Source: Tiliqua scincoides (Eukaryota; Chordata; Lepidosauria; Squamata; Scincidae). Taken from it: a DNA stretch of 64,000 nucleotides. The notes below the pieces were generated by a model, which searched no databases, had not been told where the DNA came from, and saw only the letters and a program-made list of their open reading frames with translations. The DNA is taken from positions 63,058,856-63,122,855 of the forward strand of contig NC_089827.1 in NCBI RefSeq assembly GCF_035046505.1, in the 5' to 3' direction. Positions 10,252 to 21,994 of the stretch are shown here, piece after piece (position 1 is the first letter of the stretch; each line of letters opens with the position of its first letter). The position numbers and the translations under genes are program-made.

Positions 10252-10904
10252 TCTCAAATATTTTTTATAGATAGTGTAGTGGAATCGCAGAAGATCTGTC
10301 GAGGAGGTAGATGTGGTATCAGCAGTGGCCCCTTTAAGGGTAAAGGCTTGCGCATTCAGCAGGGACTGTGCTGCACAGCTGCAGCCACTTGAAGGCAATA
10401 AAGCCCTCAGGCATAAAAGCACCTGATGAAGGGAGAGTTTGGTGTGGGTAGCAGGAGGAGGAAAACTTGAAGGACAGACTGGATTAATGGACTGAGGAAT
10501 TGATGGCTAATGGACTGCTGGAACTGCTGATGGACTGATGTGTGAATGAACTTTGGAAACTGCTGGAGCAGAAACTACTGGAGATATGAGCCCTTTCAGC
10601 AGTCTTCGAAAGCTGGTATGCCAAGGGAGCCCTGTAAGGTGAGGGTTTAATGGACTTTGAAAGCATCAAAAAGTCTTATTTTCAGTTCCTTTTCCAATGA
10701 TCCCCAACATGAGAATTATTTTTTTGCAAATGCTACATACAGCATTGATGGATATATTCACCATGAGCTGAATTTCTTTCCTGGTTAGTCACTGACAGCT
10801 CAGCCCTGTCCCTTCCTCCCCCATCAGTGTATATTTGAAGTTGGAATTTTTATGCTAATGTGGATCACAGAACTTTATTTACTGTTTAGTTGCCCATTCC
10901 CCAC
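10252..10904. other. IKBIP downstream region, possible unclassified repeat
   Basis: Between the IKBIP poly(A) signal and a CR1 fragment. 10440-10640 is a simple ACTG-rich stretch with repeated TGGACTG motifs. I could not assign a family and see no gene. Confidence 0.35.
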
Positions 10905-11205
10905 TTTGTTTTGAAGTTCTTCACAATCCAGTTTGACCACCACCAAAGGATTTGGTGTAATCTACAAACTTGACCTGGAGTTAGGTATGTAGTGAGATGG
11001 CTGTTGATGCAACACATTAGAAAGCGTTCTTCCATTGTGCACATTGTTGGTTTATTTCTATTCTGCTTCCTGTTAATCCATAAGAGGACTCATCCTCTTA
11101 TTCCATGACTGCTAAGTTTATGCCAAATCCTTTGGTGAGTAACTGTCAAAAGCTTTTTGAAAGTCCAAGTATGTAATGTCAGCCAGGTCACTTCTTCCAC
11201 ATTCC
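10905..11205 (-). mobile_element. CR1 LINE fragment, reverse-transcriptase region (upstream of palindrome)
   Basis: Minus-strand translation contains LADITYLDFQKAFDS, the CR1 reverse-transcriptase motif. Degenerate and interrupted at about 11210 by the long palindrome; homology resumes at about 11428. Confidence 0.75.
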
Positions 11206-11210
11206 CTACA

Positions 11211-11425
11211 TTGGTATATTGAAAAAATATATATATTGAAAATATAATGTTCAATAACTAGCCTTATTAAAAAAAACATCCTTTTTGCAAAGGTCTGTTT
11301 CACTAACTTTGTAGGTTTTTAAAGTTAGTAAGTTAAACAGAACTTACCTTTGCAAAAACGATGTTTTTTTAACAAGGGTAGTTATTGAACATTATATTTT
11401 CAATATATATATATTCAATATACCA
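11211..11425. repeat. Long palindrome, two ~100-bp arms
   Basis: Left arm TTGGTATATTGAAAAAATAT ... CTAACTTT and right arm AAAGTTAG ... TCAATATACCA are near-perfect reverse complements around a ~10-bp centre (GTAGGTTTTT, about 11311-11320). AT-rich. It sits inside an antisense CR1 copy. Confidence 0.85.
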
Positions 11426-11427
11426 GT

Positions 11428-11560
11428 TAAGCTTAGGTTTCAGAGACTTCCTGGATTCACCTTTGGATCCCTTTTTGAAGATCAATGTTATGAATATCAT
11501 GCTCTGCTTGTTGGGTTTCTGGGAACATAACCGTCCACTGCAGAGGATGGGATAGTCTGT
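11428..11560 (-). mobile_element. CR1 LINE fragment resumed after the palindrome
   Basis: AAGCTTAGGTTTCAGAGACT followed by CCTGGATTCACCTTTGGATC and CCTTTTTGAAGATCAATGTT, typical antisense CR1. Continues the fragment at 10905-11205. Confidence 0.6.
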
Positions 11561-12773
11561 TTGATAGAGGATCTTCTTACCAAAGACATTTCAACATAGC
11601 ATAATTAGAAATACAGCCCTATATATCTTCAGCTAGTCTCTCAGGTGCAATTAATTAGTTACTCCCAACTGCTGTTTAAAAAAGCAGAGCACTCAGCATC
11701 TTCCTTACCTAAATTGAAAGGACGTGTATAAATTGTGACAAGCAGTAGAGACTTCACAACCCTAATAAGTCCACTGCTGTACATTTGACACTGGATGAGG
11801 TGTGTTATGTATGAGCTCATGAACTAATATAAAGAAAGAACAGATGTCAAGCATTCTGGTGTGAACAGCTCCAGTCTCCCAGGAGATCCGTGCATTCCTC
11901 ATTGTATCAAGTTCAGTCACCTTTATGGATTTGCTATGGCCACATGGCTCTAAACAGACAGACATTTTAACAATAAACATTAACGGTGGCACTTATTCCT
12001 TCTATGTCCATTTTTTGCTGTATTGGCAACACTTTCTCCCTGGGTTATTTGGCAGGCACAAAACCAAGTTTACTGATCTGTTAACGTTGTCAATATACAG
12101 GTATCACCTATTTTCTGTTTTGTTTTTTGACAATCTGCTCTTTCAGCACATTTCAATTATACCTGGAATTCATTCAAATGCATTCTCCACTCTTAACCTT
12201 TCTGCTGAAAGGCCAAAATTACCCTCTCCCTTGTGGATCTGCAAATGACATGGCGATTCAAAATGTTTTGGTATGTGAATGAGAGAGAGTACGCATGCCA
12301 ACTTTAGCTCCTGGTCTACTCCCATTCCAGAAGGCATTAATGAGAGTCAATTTGCAGAAATCTTTGTATGACAGCAGGAATTTGCAAGATAAAAAGGCAT
12401 TTGCAATTTGCTAGTTAAAAGACTAGGTTTTGCTTTTCAGCTATTTCTGTTTTTCACCACTGTTCTGGTCCTTAACCTGTCAAATGAGCGGGGGGGGGGG
12501 GGGAAACGGGACGAGGGACACACCTGTAGATGCAAATGGCAAGTTTTTTTACCCATTTAGATTGCAACTGTTCTATATGACAGCAAAGTGAACCACCACT
12601 GAACACGGTGCAGTCCTGGATCTAGAGCAGTTTGGGAATTAAAAGCCACTGTCAAATTTAAAGGGATCCTTTTCAGGAATCAGGTGCCTTAGCCATCAGG
12701 AAGCCACTATGTCCAATGGGTTGAACCCAGCAATACAAGATACCAAGTCAACATATTATTCACTCTAGTATTG
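11561..12773. other. Intergenic between convergent IKBIP and SLC25A3
   Basis: No gene or clear repeat recognised, apart from a G run at 12490-12503. Confidence 0.45.
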
Positions 12774-12779
12774 TTTATT
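12774..12779 (-). terminator. SLC25A3: Probable poly(A) signal of SLC25A3
   Basis: AATAAA on the minus strand, about 115 nt after the stop codon, giving a short 3' UTR. It is the only canonical hexamer close to the stop. Confidence 0.65.
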
Positions 12780-12892
12780 CCAAGCAATAGTGACAACAAT
12801 GAAAACTGACCAATAAGATTGCATTCCCCTATATTGTCTCGTGTATAAAGGTTCAAGATGTTTGACTATCAAGCATTCAGTCCAAGATTCAT

Positions 12893-13053
12893 CTACTCGG
12901 TAAGACCAAGTTTTCTCTTCAAAGATTCGGGCATCTCAGGTGGAGGTGGGCGAGGAAGCTTGAAATAAACTTTCACAGAGTCGTAGATGAACCACTGTAG
13001 TGCTGTCAGAGTACCAATCATAATGATACGGGCAAACAAACCCTTCCATACTC
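12893..13053 (-). CDS. SLC25A3: SLC25A3 last coding exon
   Basis: 161 nt: [20 protein letters not shown] through [11 protein letters not shown] and TAG. Acceptor TTACTCAACAG. The final residue is Glu where human has Gln. Confidence 0.97.
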
Positions 13054-16000
13054 CTGTTGAGTAAAACACAGGTGTTACAACATATTCTTGCACTTTCACA
13101 TGTGTTCATGCATTTTCACAGTTCAACAGCTGTTTGAATGCTCACCTTTAATTCCCAGCCTCTTCAGCACTTCTACAGCAGAGCTGCCCTTTTCTTTGTT
13201 CAACACAGACACAACAGAATCAGCAGGGTGTGAAACAATGGCACAGAAGACACCAGCTGAAAAAGTGACAATGAATGTTAATTTTACTGATCCCAATGAG
13301 ACCATATTCTACCTACCATATCTAAACCAGTGATCCTCAGTGTCACTGAACAGAACTACTCTAAATATGTTAGCAGCTGATACATTGGGAATGGATGTTT
13401 CCAAAGATTTTAAGGGCATGGCCATCAAGTTCTGCTTCTACCACAAGTAGCAATCAGAGTTCCACCCTGCCACCAGATGCTTCTGCCACCTGACCACCAA
13501 ATAATCTAAAGGCCACTTCTACAAAGATAGGCATGAATATTAATAGCTACTGCAGACACAAATCAGCAAGGCAGGAAAACACTAAGCCCTGTTCTATGAT
13601 GAATGACTATCTTTGCAGTTCTCACTTATGGTAATCAAGCTTAAGTATCTGAACATGAAATGCATATTCCCTTATTATCATTGATTCACTTCAGCCATCT
13701 CTTAGCCAGGGAAGCAATTCATTCTTTATGTGAATTGATTTTTAAAAAGCACTGCGTAAATCATAACTTTTACTACTATGACACGTTTACTGAAGTTAGT
13801 GAAAGTTTCCTTACCAATATAACCTGCTACAAATGTGACAACCAACTGCTCTGGTTTTGAGCATTCACTCCTTGGTTTTGGAACAACATATTTGTAGAGA
13901 GCTTCCACAGTTCGTTCAAAGCAGGCAAATTTCATCATTGTATACGGAATCTGTCTCATCCATAATGGAGCAACACCTTTGTAGAAACTTCAAAGTAAAA
14001 AAGCAATTAGGAATCACTCCCAATTAAGTACATCTGTTCTGGAGTTACAGTTTAAGCATTTATTTACTACTCCAGCTAATCTAACAAGACAAATCCACAT
14101 AATTATCTGCACTTCATACTAAAGGCAAAATATTAGTAAACATTTTGGTTTGAAGTACCATAAGCAATCTTCTCATAGTTTGGAAGTGATACTCATATGC
14201 ATATTTATATTATAAAGCTTCATCCAAGTCAGCCAAGAAAGAAAACACATGCACAAACTATATGCCATAAACTTGCATTGACATTAGATCTGCCCAGGGC
14301 TTTTTTTCTAATAGAATGCACAGGAACAGCGTTCTGGCACCTTTTAGATAGGACTACAATCTACTGCCTGCAGCAATCAAGACAAGGCAGGACTACAAGG
14401 AGAGAGAAGAGGCCTGTGATCTGCCCTGCAATGCTCTCCCCATGAGGTGCTCACAATTCCATGGAGGGCGGTGCTTCTCATGGACACGCCCATTTCCTCT
14501 CTCAGCCAATCAGAGCCCTGGGGTTTGCCAGTGGCTGGGCAGTTGAGATTCAGCTCTGAGTCGAGGGAGGCAGGGCAGGGTGAGCCATTCACAGTGCTTT
14601 ATGAGTCAGAAACAGTTGCAGGGCAACAGGACTTCCCTCAACACAGCTGCTCCTGGGACAGTCCCGCAGTGGGCCAGATCCCAGGGTCCTAGATCCCGCT
14701 CACCCACCCCATGCCACTTTCACCCCCCTTTCCATTATACTCAGCACAGGGACCAGCAGCCGCTGCAGCGGGCAAGTGAGAGGAGGGTGGAGGGGGGCAG
14801 GCTTCAGAGGGACTCATCCTGCCAGCTCAGCCCCTCCCATCAGTGTCTCTGCCTCCTGCATCAGTTGCCAGCCAAGTCCAGGAAAGTGTGGGCAGGATTG
14901 CAGCCTCAGAGCCCACCCCTATGCATGTCTACTCAGAAGTAAGGCCCATTATAGTCAATGGGGCTTACTCCCAGGAAAGTGTGGCTAGGATCACAGCCTG
15001 AAGCCCCAGTGCCCCACACTTACTGATCAACCAGTTGCCACTGTGAACAGCCAGCAAAACAGACCTGCTGCTAGTGTGCAAAGCTTTAGTAGCAGGTTGA
15101 TATGCAGAAATCCAGCTGCTGAAGCTTACCCTGCTGATAAACACCACTGGAGTAAGAGCTGGTGGAAAAAGTTGGCAGTCTAATCCCAAAGGAACTCGGG
15201 CTACAATCCTTTCCACACTTCCCTGGGAGTAAGCCCCATTTAATATAATGGGACTTCCTTCTGAGTAGGCATGCATAGGCTTGGGCTCTCAGGCTACAAT
15301 CCTATCCACACTTGGCTATAATGGGACTTACTTCTGAGTATACATGCATGGGATAAATAAATAAATGATTAACAAATTGTGAGTTCCTGCACCTTTTCTC
15401 TTCCACAAAAAAAGCACTGGATCTGCCTAACTTTCCAAACTGCCATCATCCTACTGAAATCCCCTCTTCATTTAATCATAAGAATTTGTACAAATGTCCA
15501 CACTCCAGCCAAATCCTGATAGCAGAAAATGACATATTACAGTCATTTCTATCAGAACATAGGGAGCTAAAGTGTAGGTATATTATTCTTACATGCCAAT
15601 GACTCAAGCATCTTTGACTGTACAACCATAAAGTTGCCGATTCCCCTTAACTGGAACTACTCAAAACCAAAGCTACAAGCAAAACTCAGCATAAGTGGAA
15701 TCAACAAAGATGGATCTAAGGAAGCATGTTGGCTCATTATTGCTTCAGAACTGCTAAACATTAGAATTCCAGTTTACAAATCAATGTCTGCCATACAATT
15801 TGCTCATATGCAAATGTATATCCCTGTAGGGATGGAATATCTACCATCAAGACTTCACAACTCACACAATGGCCTTGCTCAAAAGGATCCAGACTACCTC
15901 TGAACCTTATCTGGTGCCAATACTTACGCCCAAACACCTTCTTCTGCAAACATTTTTGGAGCTGCTTGCCTCAATGTATTAGCATATCCAGGCTGTGTCT

Positions 16001-19000
16001 GAATGCGAACTTTAGCAGCTTCCATTGGAGCCAGAGCAATATCAGCAAAGAACTCTGCACTGGCAGAAGCAGCCAAATACAATGATGTACGCCACAAATA
16101 TGAATTTTCCTGAAATATGAAACATTTTAGAGAAAAAACTAAGTTCATATGATCTTCATTAATCACAAATGAAGAGCAGTTAAGGTAATTCTGATAAATG
16201 GAACAAGCTTACCTCTCCCAACAGGTTACTGTACAAGACTTTAAAGATTTCGTAGAACCCAAATTTGCAGAGCCCTTGCATGGAATATCCAATAAAGGTT
16301 GGAGCCCATCCTTTAGCCAAGCCACGAACACCATCTTCTTTGACAGTAACTGAAAATCCATTGAAGATGCTCTTATATTTTTGTGGATCCACCTAGACAA
16401 GTTTGAAAATCAGTAATTAGCATTTTTAAGCTTTTACATTCCCACCTGCCCACCCATTTTGTTCAAACACATTCTGAGCACAGATGTCTTGTTTAGTGAG
16501 GGAATGATGAGTAGCAAAGTTGGGACAAGTTAGGCAACAGTGGAATGTGAAGTTAAAAGGCTTCAGGAGAGGCTGAAATAGATTTTGAAAAGTGACAAAG
16601 TAGACAGTTCTTTGACAAGCAGGAAGGGAAAAGGCACCCAGATAAGAGTTTTATTTTTTTGAAGCCATTAGAACTGAAACAAACAGCTTATCAAAGCATA
16701 AGTGACTTAAATTTCTAAATTAATTGCTAGACACTAGATTTACTAATATGTCATCCTATACTATCAGCCAGGAGCCAATGCACTTTAGCATTAAGAGTTA
16801 ACTTCTACAGTACACAAAACTGTAGCTGCCCAATATTATAATTTTCCACAGAAAGCACTTGACACTAAATTTGCATTACTTATGAGAAAGCATTTTGAAG
16901 AATTCAAGCAGGAGTAATATTTTAACACAAGAAAAAAGATGTGCCTAGGGTTTTAAGATTATATTTTAATGTGTGACAGAAGGAGATGGACACATGTTAG
17001 GCAATTATACCCACCAATACTAACTAGCACAACAGGAAAAATAGTCAAACTATTCAATTAGAAATACACAACTACATGGGAAGGATGGTATACAAATGCT
17101 CCTGAGAATAAGAGCAGTTACCTAGAATTCCAGGTTACCTAGGTAACCAGGCAATCTTAAAGAACTAAGTTGCTCGGTTATCCCAACAATATGTCAAACA
17201 ATTAGCACCATATAAGCATTAAGAAAATAGTAATTCTCAAATCTTAACAGACTTTGATCTCTCTGGTCCTACCTTCCTACCTCACGTCGCCCTCTACTGA
17301 CTTGTTCCGTTTCACCTTTTCTCTTACTTTCTGGCCTCTTTCTGACTTCAGTATGAGCAGGGATACTTTTTCTGTAATGTATATTTGGATCACATACTGG
17401 TCAAAAATGTTTCCACTTGATCTTTAGTTGCTTCAGATTTCAACTTCTGAAGATATCTAAAAGGAATATTTCTGAAGCAGTTTTTATTTTTTTAAACCTA
17501 GCATGAATGTACACAGTGTTTAGACTTCAAAGCAGTTACTTATGCATTACAGTCTTCTGTCATACTATCAGTAATATATATAGACAGTTGACTTAAAATT
17601 AGAAGACTGTCAAGCCACATGCAACAGTAATTAGTTTGTTCAATTTTATTTTTAAACGAAGAACAAAACACAGGAGGGATGCCTGATCAGGACCACAGTG
17701 CATGAAGAGGAGATATCTGCCCTCTTATTTCTGTGCTACAATGCTGACACCTCCCCCCCAAAGTTATTACCCTGGGAAATAAGTTTCCATCAGTGCTTAT
17801 GGGAGCTTCCCTCTCAGTGTTAACACCATCAGGGAGGATGGCAGCACAATTTTTAGAAGAACCAACTTTATAAGACAGGGACATTAAATACCACCTCTTG
17901 TGTGCTACAGTCCTGATCACCTCAAGTATTCAGCCCACCTCACACAATTCCAAGTATCTGTATAGTTACTGGAGACTGCTTTTGGGGTGTTCTAATTCTC
18001 TAAGGCTATAATCTTATTCGCACTTGCATGGGTTTAACAGAAACAGCACAACTTTTTAAAAACGTAAAGAACATGCAGTGTTTCTGCATGCAAGTACAAG
18101 CGGGCTCCTGTATCTGCAGGGGTTCAATTCCATCACCCTCCCATAGAAAAGGAAACCATGGATTCATTATATTATATAGATAGCCTGCCATCTAAAGGAA
18201 CATTATATTATATAGATAGCCTGCCATATGTCCATCACAAGTACCTTTGTTTACTGTAGTAATGCTTGCAAAGGGGGTGCTTCTTGCTTAACATTCTTCC
18301 TTAACTGAAGAACTGAACATGCAGTCAACAAGTATGAATTCTACGGAGATTAAAAGGAAACAGGAACTGTTCTGCTTCCTGTTAATCGCCCTTTAGCATG
18401 AAGGTTAGTTGGTTGTATGTTTGGTTATCTTTTTCTCATTCTATGATTTCAAGATGTCACATATACACAATACACCCATTCAATCTTTGCACACACATTA
18501 TAAAGATTCAGGAGGTTTATAGTAGCCAAAGCTACCCAGATTTGTTCTTTCTAAAGTAAATTGATACGGTTTTGATTTGAAACCACATATTTGAATTATG
18601 GCAAGCAAGCCTCCTGGCCCAACTGCTTTTGAACATTTCAAAAGCAAATATGGGAGGGCATATCTATGGATACCCTCCACAGATTGGGACTGCAGGGCCC
18701 CCCTGTATGTGCCCCCCTCCATAGTGTCCGCTGAGCCTGACAGTTAAAAAATATAACACCCGGTTTCTCGGGCTTCCCCAGGCCTCCTAATACCTCCTAA
18801 GGCATTAAAAAGTCACTTCCAGTTTCACAGAAGTTGCATTTTATTTAACTGCCATCTTAGAGGACCCTCTGGAGGCAAGAGAAGCAGAGCTCCCCTCAGC
18901 TCTGGAGGGTGGGTGCAGGCAGTTGCCAGTATCTGCAATTTCATGTAACTGTGGGGGGTTACGGAACAAAACCCCATGGATACGGGAGCACGCCTGCTAC

Positions 19001-21994
19001 TTTCATATCCAACTTTTAATTACATGTGGTCTTCCAACTAAATTCAGCTTAAACTGTTTAATATAAGAATTGCTGCCAGAGGCTATTTACATGTTCTTGA
19101 GAAGACTAACTGAGCTGCTGGACATTACTGTGCAGCCATTTCTGTCCCCTAATATCAGTTTGTTGCCTGGTTCAAAGCAAAGTGTATTATCAAGACCTGC
19201 AAGATAAAGATAAGTTTCCAGAACTTGACAATATACAAACCTGTATACGGCACTTCACTAAATCCAGAGGTACAACTGCTGTGTGTGTCAGACCACAACT
19301 TAGGATACCACCAAAGCCACAGAGAGCATAAAACTTCATTGAGCCATATTCACAACTGTATTCTTCTGCAGCAGAGAAAAGACACACCATGCTGTTAAAC
19401 AAAATCGCATGCAGCAGTATAAAACCTCACACTTGGGAAACACTAAATCTTGCTTCATTTTGGTTAGTATGATAATCACATTCTCTCATCATGCTATGTA
19501 ACTCATTTCATCTGGACATGCATTCAAACCTGAATTCGGCATTTAACCAGATCTAAGGGAACCAATGCTGTATGTGTGGTACCACAGCTAATAATCCCAC
19601 CAAGGCCACAAAGGAGGAAGAATCTGCCAGAGCCATACGCACAGCTATAGTCTTCTGCTTAAAAGAGAAATAAGTGTACAAGTTGGTAATCTGTACAAGA
19701 TGAGCAAACTTCAGCACAAATCTATGTAAGTTTGTTATTGTCTTACTCTGTTCAGTGGAACTTGTTCCCTAATAAGTGCACTTATGATCACAACCTGTTG
19801 TAATTAGGACAAGACCAAAAGTGCTTTGTAACAACCTAAAAGCCAATACATCTGTGGCATAAGTTTTTGTGTATTCTAGTTCTTTGCTAGAATATGTGAT
19901 TTTCAGTTGAAAAACACAGGCATAGGGTGTATCTGCACCTCTGACACAGCAGGGCTACAGTTATGCAATTCAAGAGGTGGAATTTAACATTTACATGCAG
20001 AACTCAAGCAACACGTCTCCTGGTTTTGCAAGTTGTTCTCTGAAGCCAATAGTAATGTGACAAAGGAGCTCTAATCACTTCATGGATCACAATAAAGTCT
20101 TCTAGGCCTTCGAATAATGGAAGGCACTCTTCCGCTTTGTTATCCGACTAAGTCCTTCTGGAATTAGGTCAAGTAAAAGAATGTTCAATAGAACACATCA
20201 CACTTAGCATCTGTGGCATCACTAGAAGTGGGAGCAAAAGTTCATAGGAAACATTCATTGCATAATTTAAATATACCCTCAAAAAAGTTTAGGGCAGGGG
20301 TGTCAAACATATGGCCCGTGAGCTGGATGTGGCCCCTGGAAGCTCTTTATCTGGCCCTTGGACTCTCCCAGCCCCACTATCAGCTGCTCTCGGCAGCTGA
20401 GCTGTCACTGCTAAAAGGGCAGCCCACATGATAACTGGGCTCTCCCATATCTTAAAAACCAGATCATGCTTTACATACTTCATCTTCTGTCATGGCAGCT
20501 AACAAAGTCATAAGTGAGAAAAAAGTGCTTCTTATCATGGCCTGCTTAAGAACATCACTTCCTGCTTAATTACATCACTTCCAGCTCTCAGCATCCAATA
20601 TGCTATTCAACCCTCTGCGTCAAATGAGTTTTGACACCTCTGATTTAGGACATGGGTTACCTGGGCACAGTCCTTTTAAAAAAACCAAATAGGCATTATT
20701 TCAAACACCCACAACTCGGCACAAAGGAAGAAAAATTAAAATGTCAAACACAAGGAGCAAGAACAAGTCAGAAAGCCTCACCCAAATGTTCCACTACCAC
20801 AGTGGTTCCCAAACCGGAGTACGTGCACCCCCAGGAGTACTTGCCAGGACCTTTAAGGGTACTTGAAAAATTGAATAAGGGTGGAAAAAGGCAGGTCTGC
20901 ATTAGCACATCAAGGCAGGAAGGAAGGCAGCAAGCTGGCTGTGAAAACGACACTAACTGCTAATACACGGGGTGATGACCAGAAATTATCCAATATGGAT
21001 CAATAGATGAAAACGTAAATTTAAAACAACAGCCACTATATTAACAGTTGTATTCAACTGGTCTGATGAGTGCAATTTAAGGAAATGGGCTGCCAAGGAG
21101 TCAGCAAGTGGGAACATTGAGAATCACTGCACCACCATGAGACTCGTGTCCTGGAAAAAGAGGACACCAGGAGGTCACCCTGCACGTCCCTGTTATTGGC
21201 AGCATACAGCCTTCTTGCAACTAATGTTATATGTAATGAACTGTATGCAGCACAGTTTAAAATTCAATTCGACACATCGGATCAAGGTACTGAGTGTTTT
21301 CAGCTTGTCTTGTTGCGTCCTGCACTTGTGCTGGATGTCCTCTGTCTGCAGGGCCTTGTCCTCTTTTGTGATTGCGGCATCAGGTCTCCCTGCTGTGGTG
21401 ACCTTGGGCGAGAAGTCCCACTTCCTGGCTCCCCCGCCCCGCAGGGTCGAGCCCCTTCCGCGAGCCTGAGACTCGCCTGCACACAGCCCCCTTCGGGCGG
21501 CCTGCGAGTGGAAGTGAGGACCACGGAAGGAGAAGGAAGCTCCTCCGCCAGAGGCCGCAAGCGAAGGCCCGAGGCCTGCCGGCCGGCCCAAGGTTACAGC
21601 AGGCGGCGAGCCCCGCGGAAGGCGCCCCCCCCCAGGGCTATGCAGCAGCCCAGCCGGGCCAGCGCACAGGGCCCCCCGGTCGCTCAAGGGGCCGGGCCGG
21701 GCGCCCCCAGGGCCAGCCTCGCGCGAGGGCCGCCGTGACCTTCGCTGCCCTCCAAGCCGCCGCGGGGGCGGCCACCGAGGCCGGCGACGGGGGCGAGGCC
21801 GGGGCCAGGACGGAGGGCGCGCAACCCCGCGGCTTACCGTCGGCGGAGGAGGCGGCGGCGAGGCTCCTGCGGGCGCAGGACGACTCGGCGGACGGGGCCG
21901 GGCGGCTCCTGAGGGCGACGCCGTCCTGCTGCAGCTGCAGCTGCGGAGCGTGGAAGGGGTTGAGCCGCGCGAGGGGCGCGATGCACGAGAACAT
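12893..21994 (-). CDS. SLC25A3: SLC25A3, mitochondrial phosphate (and copper) carrier, coding span
   Basis: Inner-membrane carrier importing phosphate with protons for ATP synthesis, and also copper for cytochrome oxidase. Coding order on the minus strand: 21994-21838, 19657-19530 (3A) or 19365-19241 (3B), 16392-16213, 16109-15928, 13987-13815, 13256-13146, 13053-12893. All junctions are GT-AG and in phase; the 3A form is 363 aa and the 3B form 362 aa (human 362/361). The three mitochondrial-carrier repeats carry [16 protein letters not shown] and PADSVVSVL. The first ~50 residues form a basic, Ala/Ser-rich presequence. The C-terminus [15 protein letters not shown]-type tail (here [17 protein letters not shown]) is nearly identical to mammals. 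No defect is seen. Confidence 0.98.
13146..13256 (-). CDS. SLC25A3: SLC25A3 coding exon 7
   Basis: 111 nt: [20 protein letters not shown] through [10 protein letters not shown], with the third signature PADSVV. Donor GTGAGC, acceptor CACTTTTTCAG. Confidence 0.97.
13815..13987 (-). CDS. SLC25A3: SLC25A3 coding exon 6
   Basis: 173 nt: [20 protein letters not shown] through [15 protein letters not shown]. Strongly conserved end of repeat 2 and start of repeat 3. Donor GTAAGG. Confidence 0.97.
14891..14999. repeat. MITE-A copy nested in hAT-type element
   Basis: Reverse-oriented copy: CCTATGCATGTCTACTCAGA to GGGGCTTACTCCCAGG. Confidence 0.75.
15198..15352. repeat. MITE-A tandem pair nested in hAT-type element
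   Basis: A full copy (15198-15290) followed by a copy missing the CCTGGGAGTAAGCCCC block (15291-15352). Confidence 0.75.
15928..16109 (-). CDS. SLC25A3: SLC25A3 coding exon 5
   Basis: 182 nt: [20 protein letters not shown] then [20 protein letters not shown]. Carries the second carrier signature. Ends 2 nt into the Ala codon shared with the next exon. Confidence 0.97.
16213..16392 (-). CDS. SLC25A3: SLC25A3 coding exon 4
   Basis: 180 nt, phase 0 at both ends: [20 protein letters not shown] through [14 protein letters not shown]. Completes carrier repeat 1 after the PLDLVKCR signature, including the [13 protein letters not shown] segment. Confidence 0.97.
16393..18090. other. SLC25A3 intron, no gene; possible weak inverted-repeat element
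   Basis: Mostly single-copy-looking AT-rich DNA. 17685-17925 has weak inverted ends (TGATCAGGACCACAGTGCAT versus its partner CTACAGTCCTGATCA) that could mark an old DNA element. Confidence 0.35.
18092..18998. mobile_element. Tigger/pogo-like short elements, composite
   Basis: Starts ACAAGCGGGCTCCTGTATCT and ends CATGGATACGGGAGCACGCC. It appears to comprise two adjacent or nested copies, with an internal border near 18700 (GGGCCCCCCTGTATG). The second resembles the element at 7373-7554. In SLC25A3 intron. Confidence 0.5.
19241..19365 (-). CDS. SLC25A3: SLC25A3 exon 3B (ubiquitous-type, mutually exclusive)
   Basis: 125 nt, one codon shorter than 3A as in human. Acceptor TCTCTGCTGCAG, donor GTTTGTATA. 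Reads [20 protein letters not shown] then [20 protein letters not shown], matching human isoform B. Inclusion of both exons would shift the frame (128+125 is not a multiple of 3), which enforces exclusive use. Confidence 0.95.
19530..19657 (-). CDS. SLC25A3: SLC25A3 exon 3A (muscle-type, mutually exclusive)
   Basis: 128 nt, acceptor CTCTTTTAAG, donor GTTTGAATG. Reads [20 protein letters not shown] then [20 protein letters not shown], the human isoform A version (EQYSCDYGSGRFFILCGLGG). Using the known human nomenclature, 3A is the heart/muscle exon. It precedes exon 3B by 164 bp. Confidence 0.95.
19658..20294. other. SLC25A3 intron 5' of exon 3A, nothing recognised
   Basis: AT-rich intronic DNA without a clear repeat. 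Confidence 0.4.
20295..20642. mobile_element. hAT-type short element (CAGGGGTGTCAAAC family)
   Basis: Ends CAGGGGTGTCAAACATATGG and GAGTTTTGACACCTCTG; flanks GTTTAGGG / ATTTAGGA are an imperfect 8-bp duplication. In SLC25A3 intron. Confidence 0.8.
20800..21129. mobile_element. hAT-type short element (CAGTGGTTCCCAAAC family)
   Basis: Ends CAGTGGTTCCCAAACC and CATTGAGAATCACTG; 8-bp flanks CACTACCA / CACCACCA (7 of 8). Confidence 0.75.

Larger units (their letters stand above)
14295..15419. mobile_element. ~1.1-kb hAT-type element in SLC25A3 intron
   Basis: Ends CAGGGCTTTTTTTC and CACAAAAAAAGCACTG, flanked by the perfect 8-bp duplication GATCTGCC (14287-14294 and 15420-15427). Internally G+C-rich with no transposase frame. 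It contains MITE-A copies near 14891-14999, 15198-15290 and 15291-15352. Confidence 0.85.

Noticed and set aside
10280-10660. Possible LTR-like or other retroelement remnant (AATAAAGCCCTCAGG near 10397)
   Set aside because: No paired ends, primer site or coding match; left unclassified.
11118-11303. Small frame with ADITYLDFQKAF
   Set aside because: It is the CR1 reverse-transcriptase remnant, not a gene.
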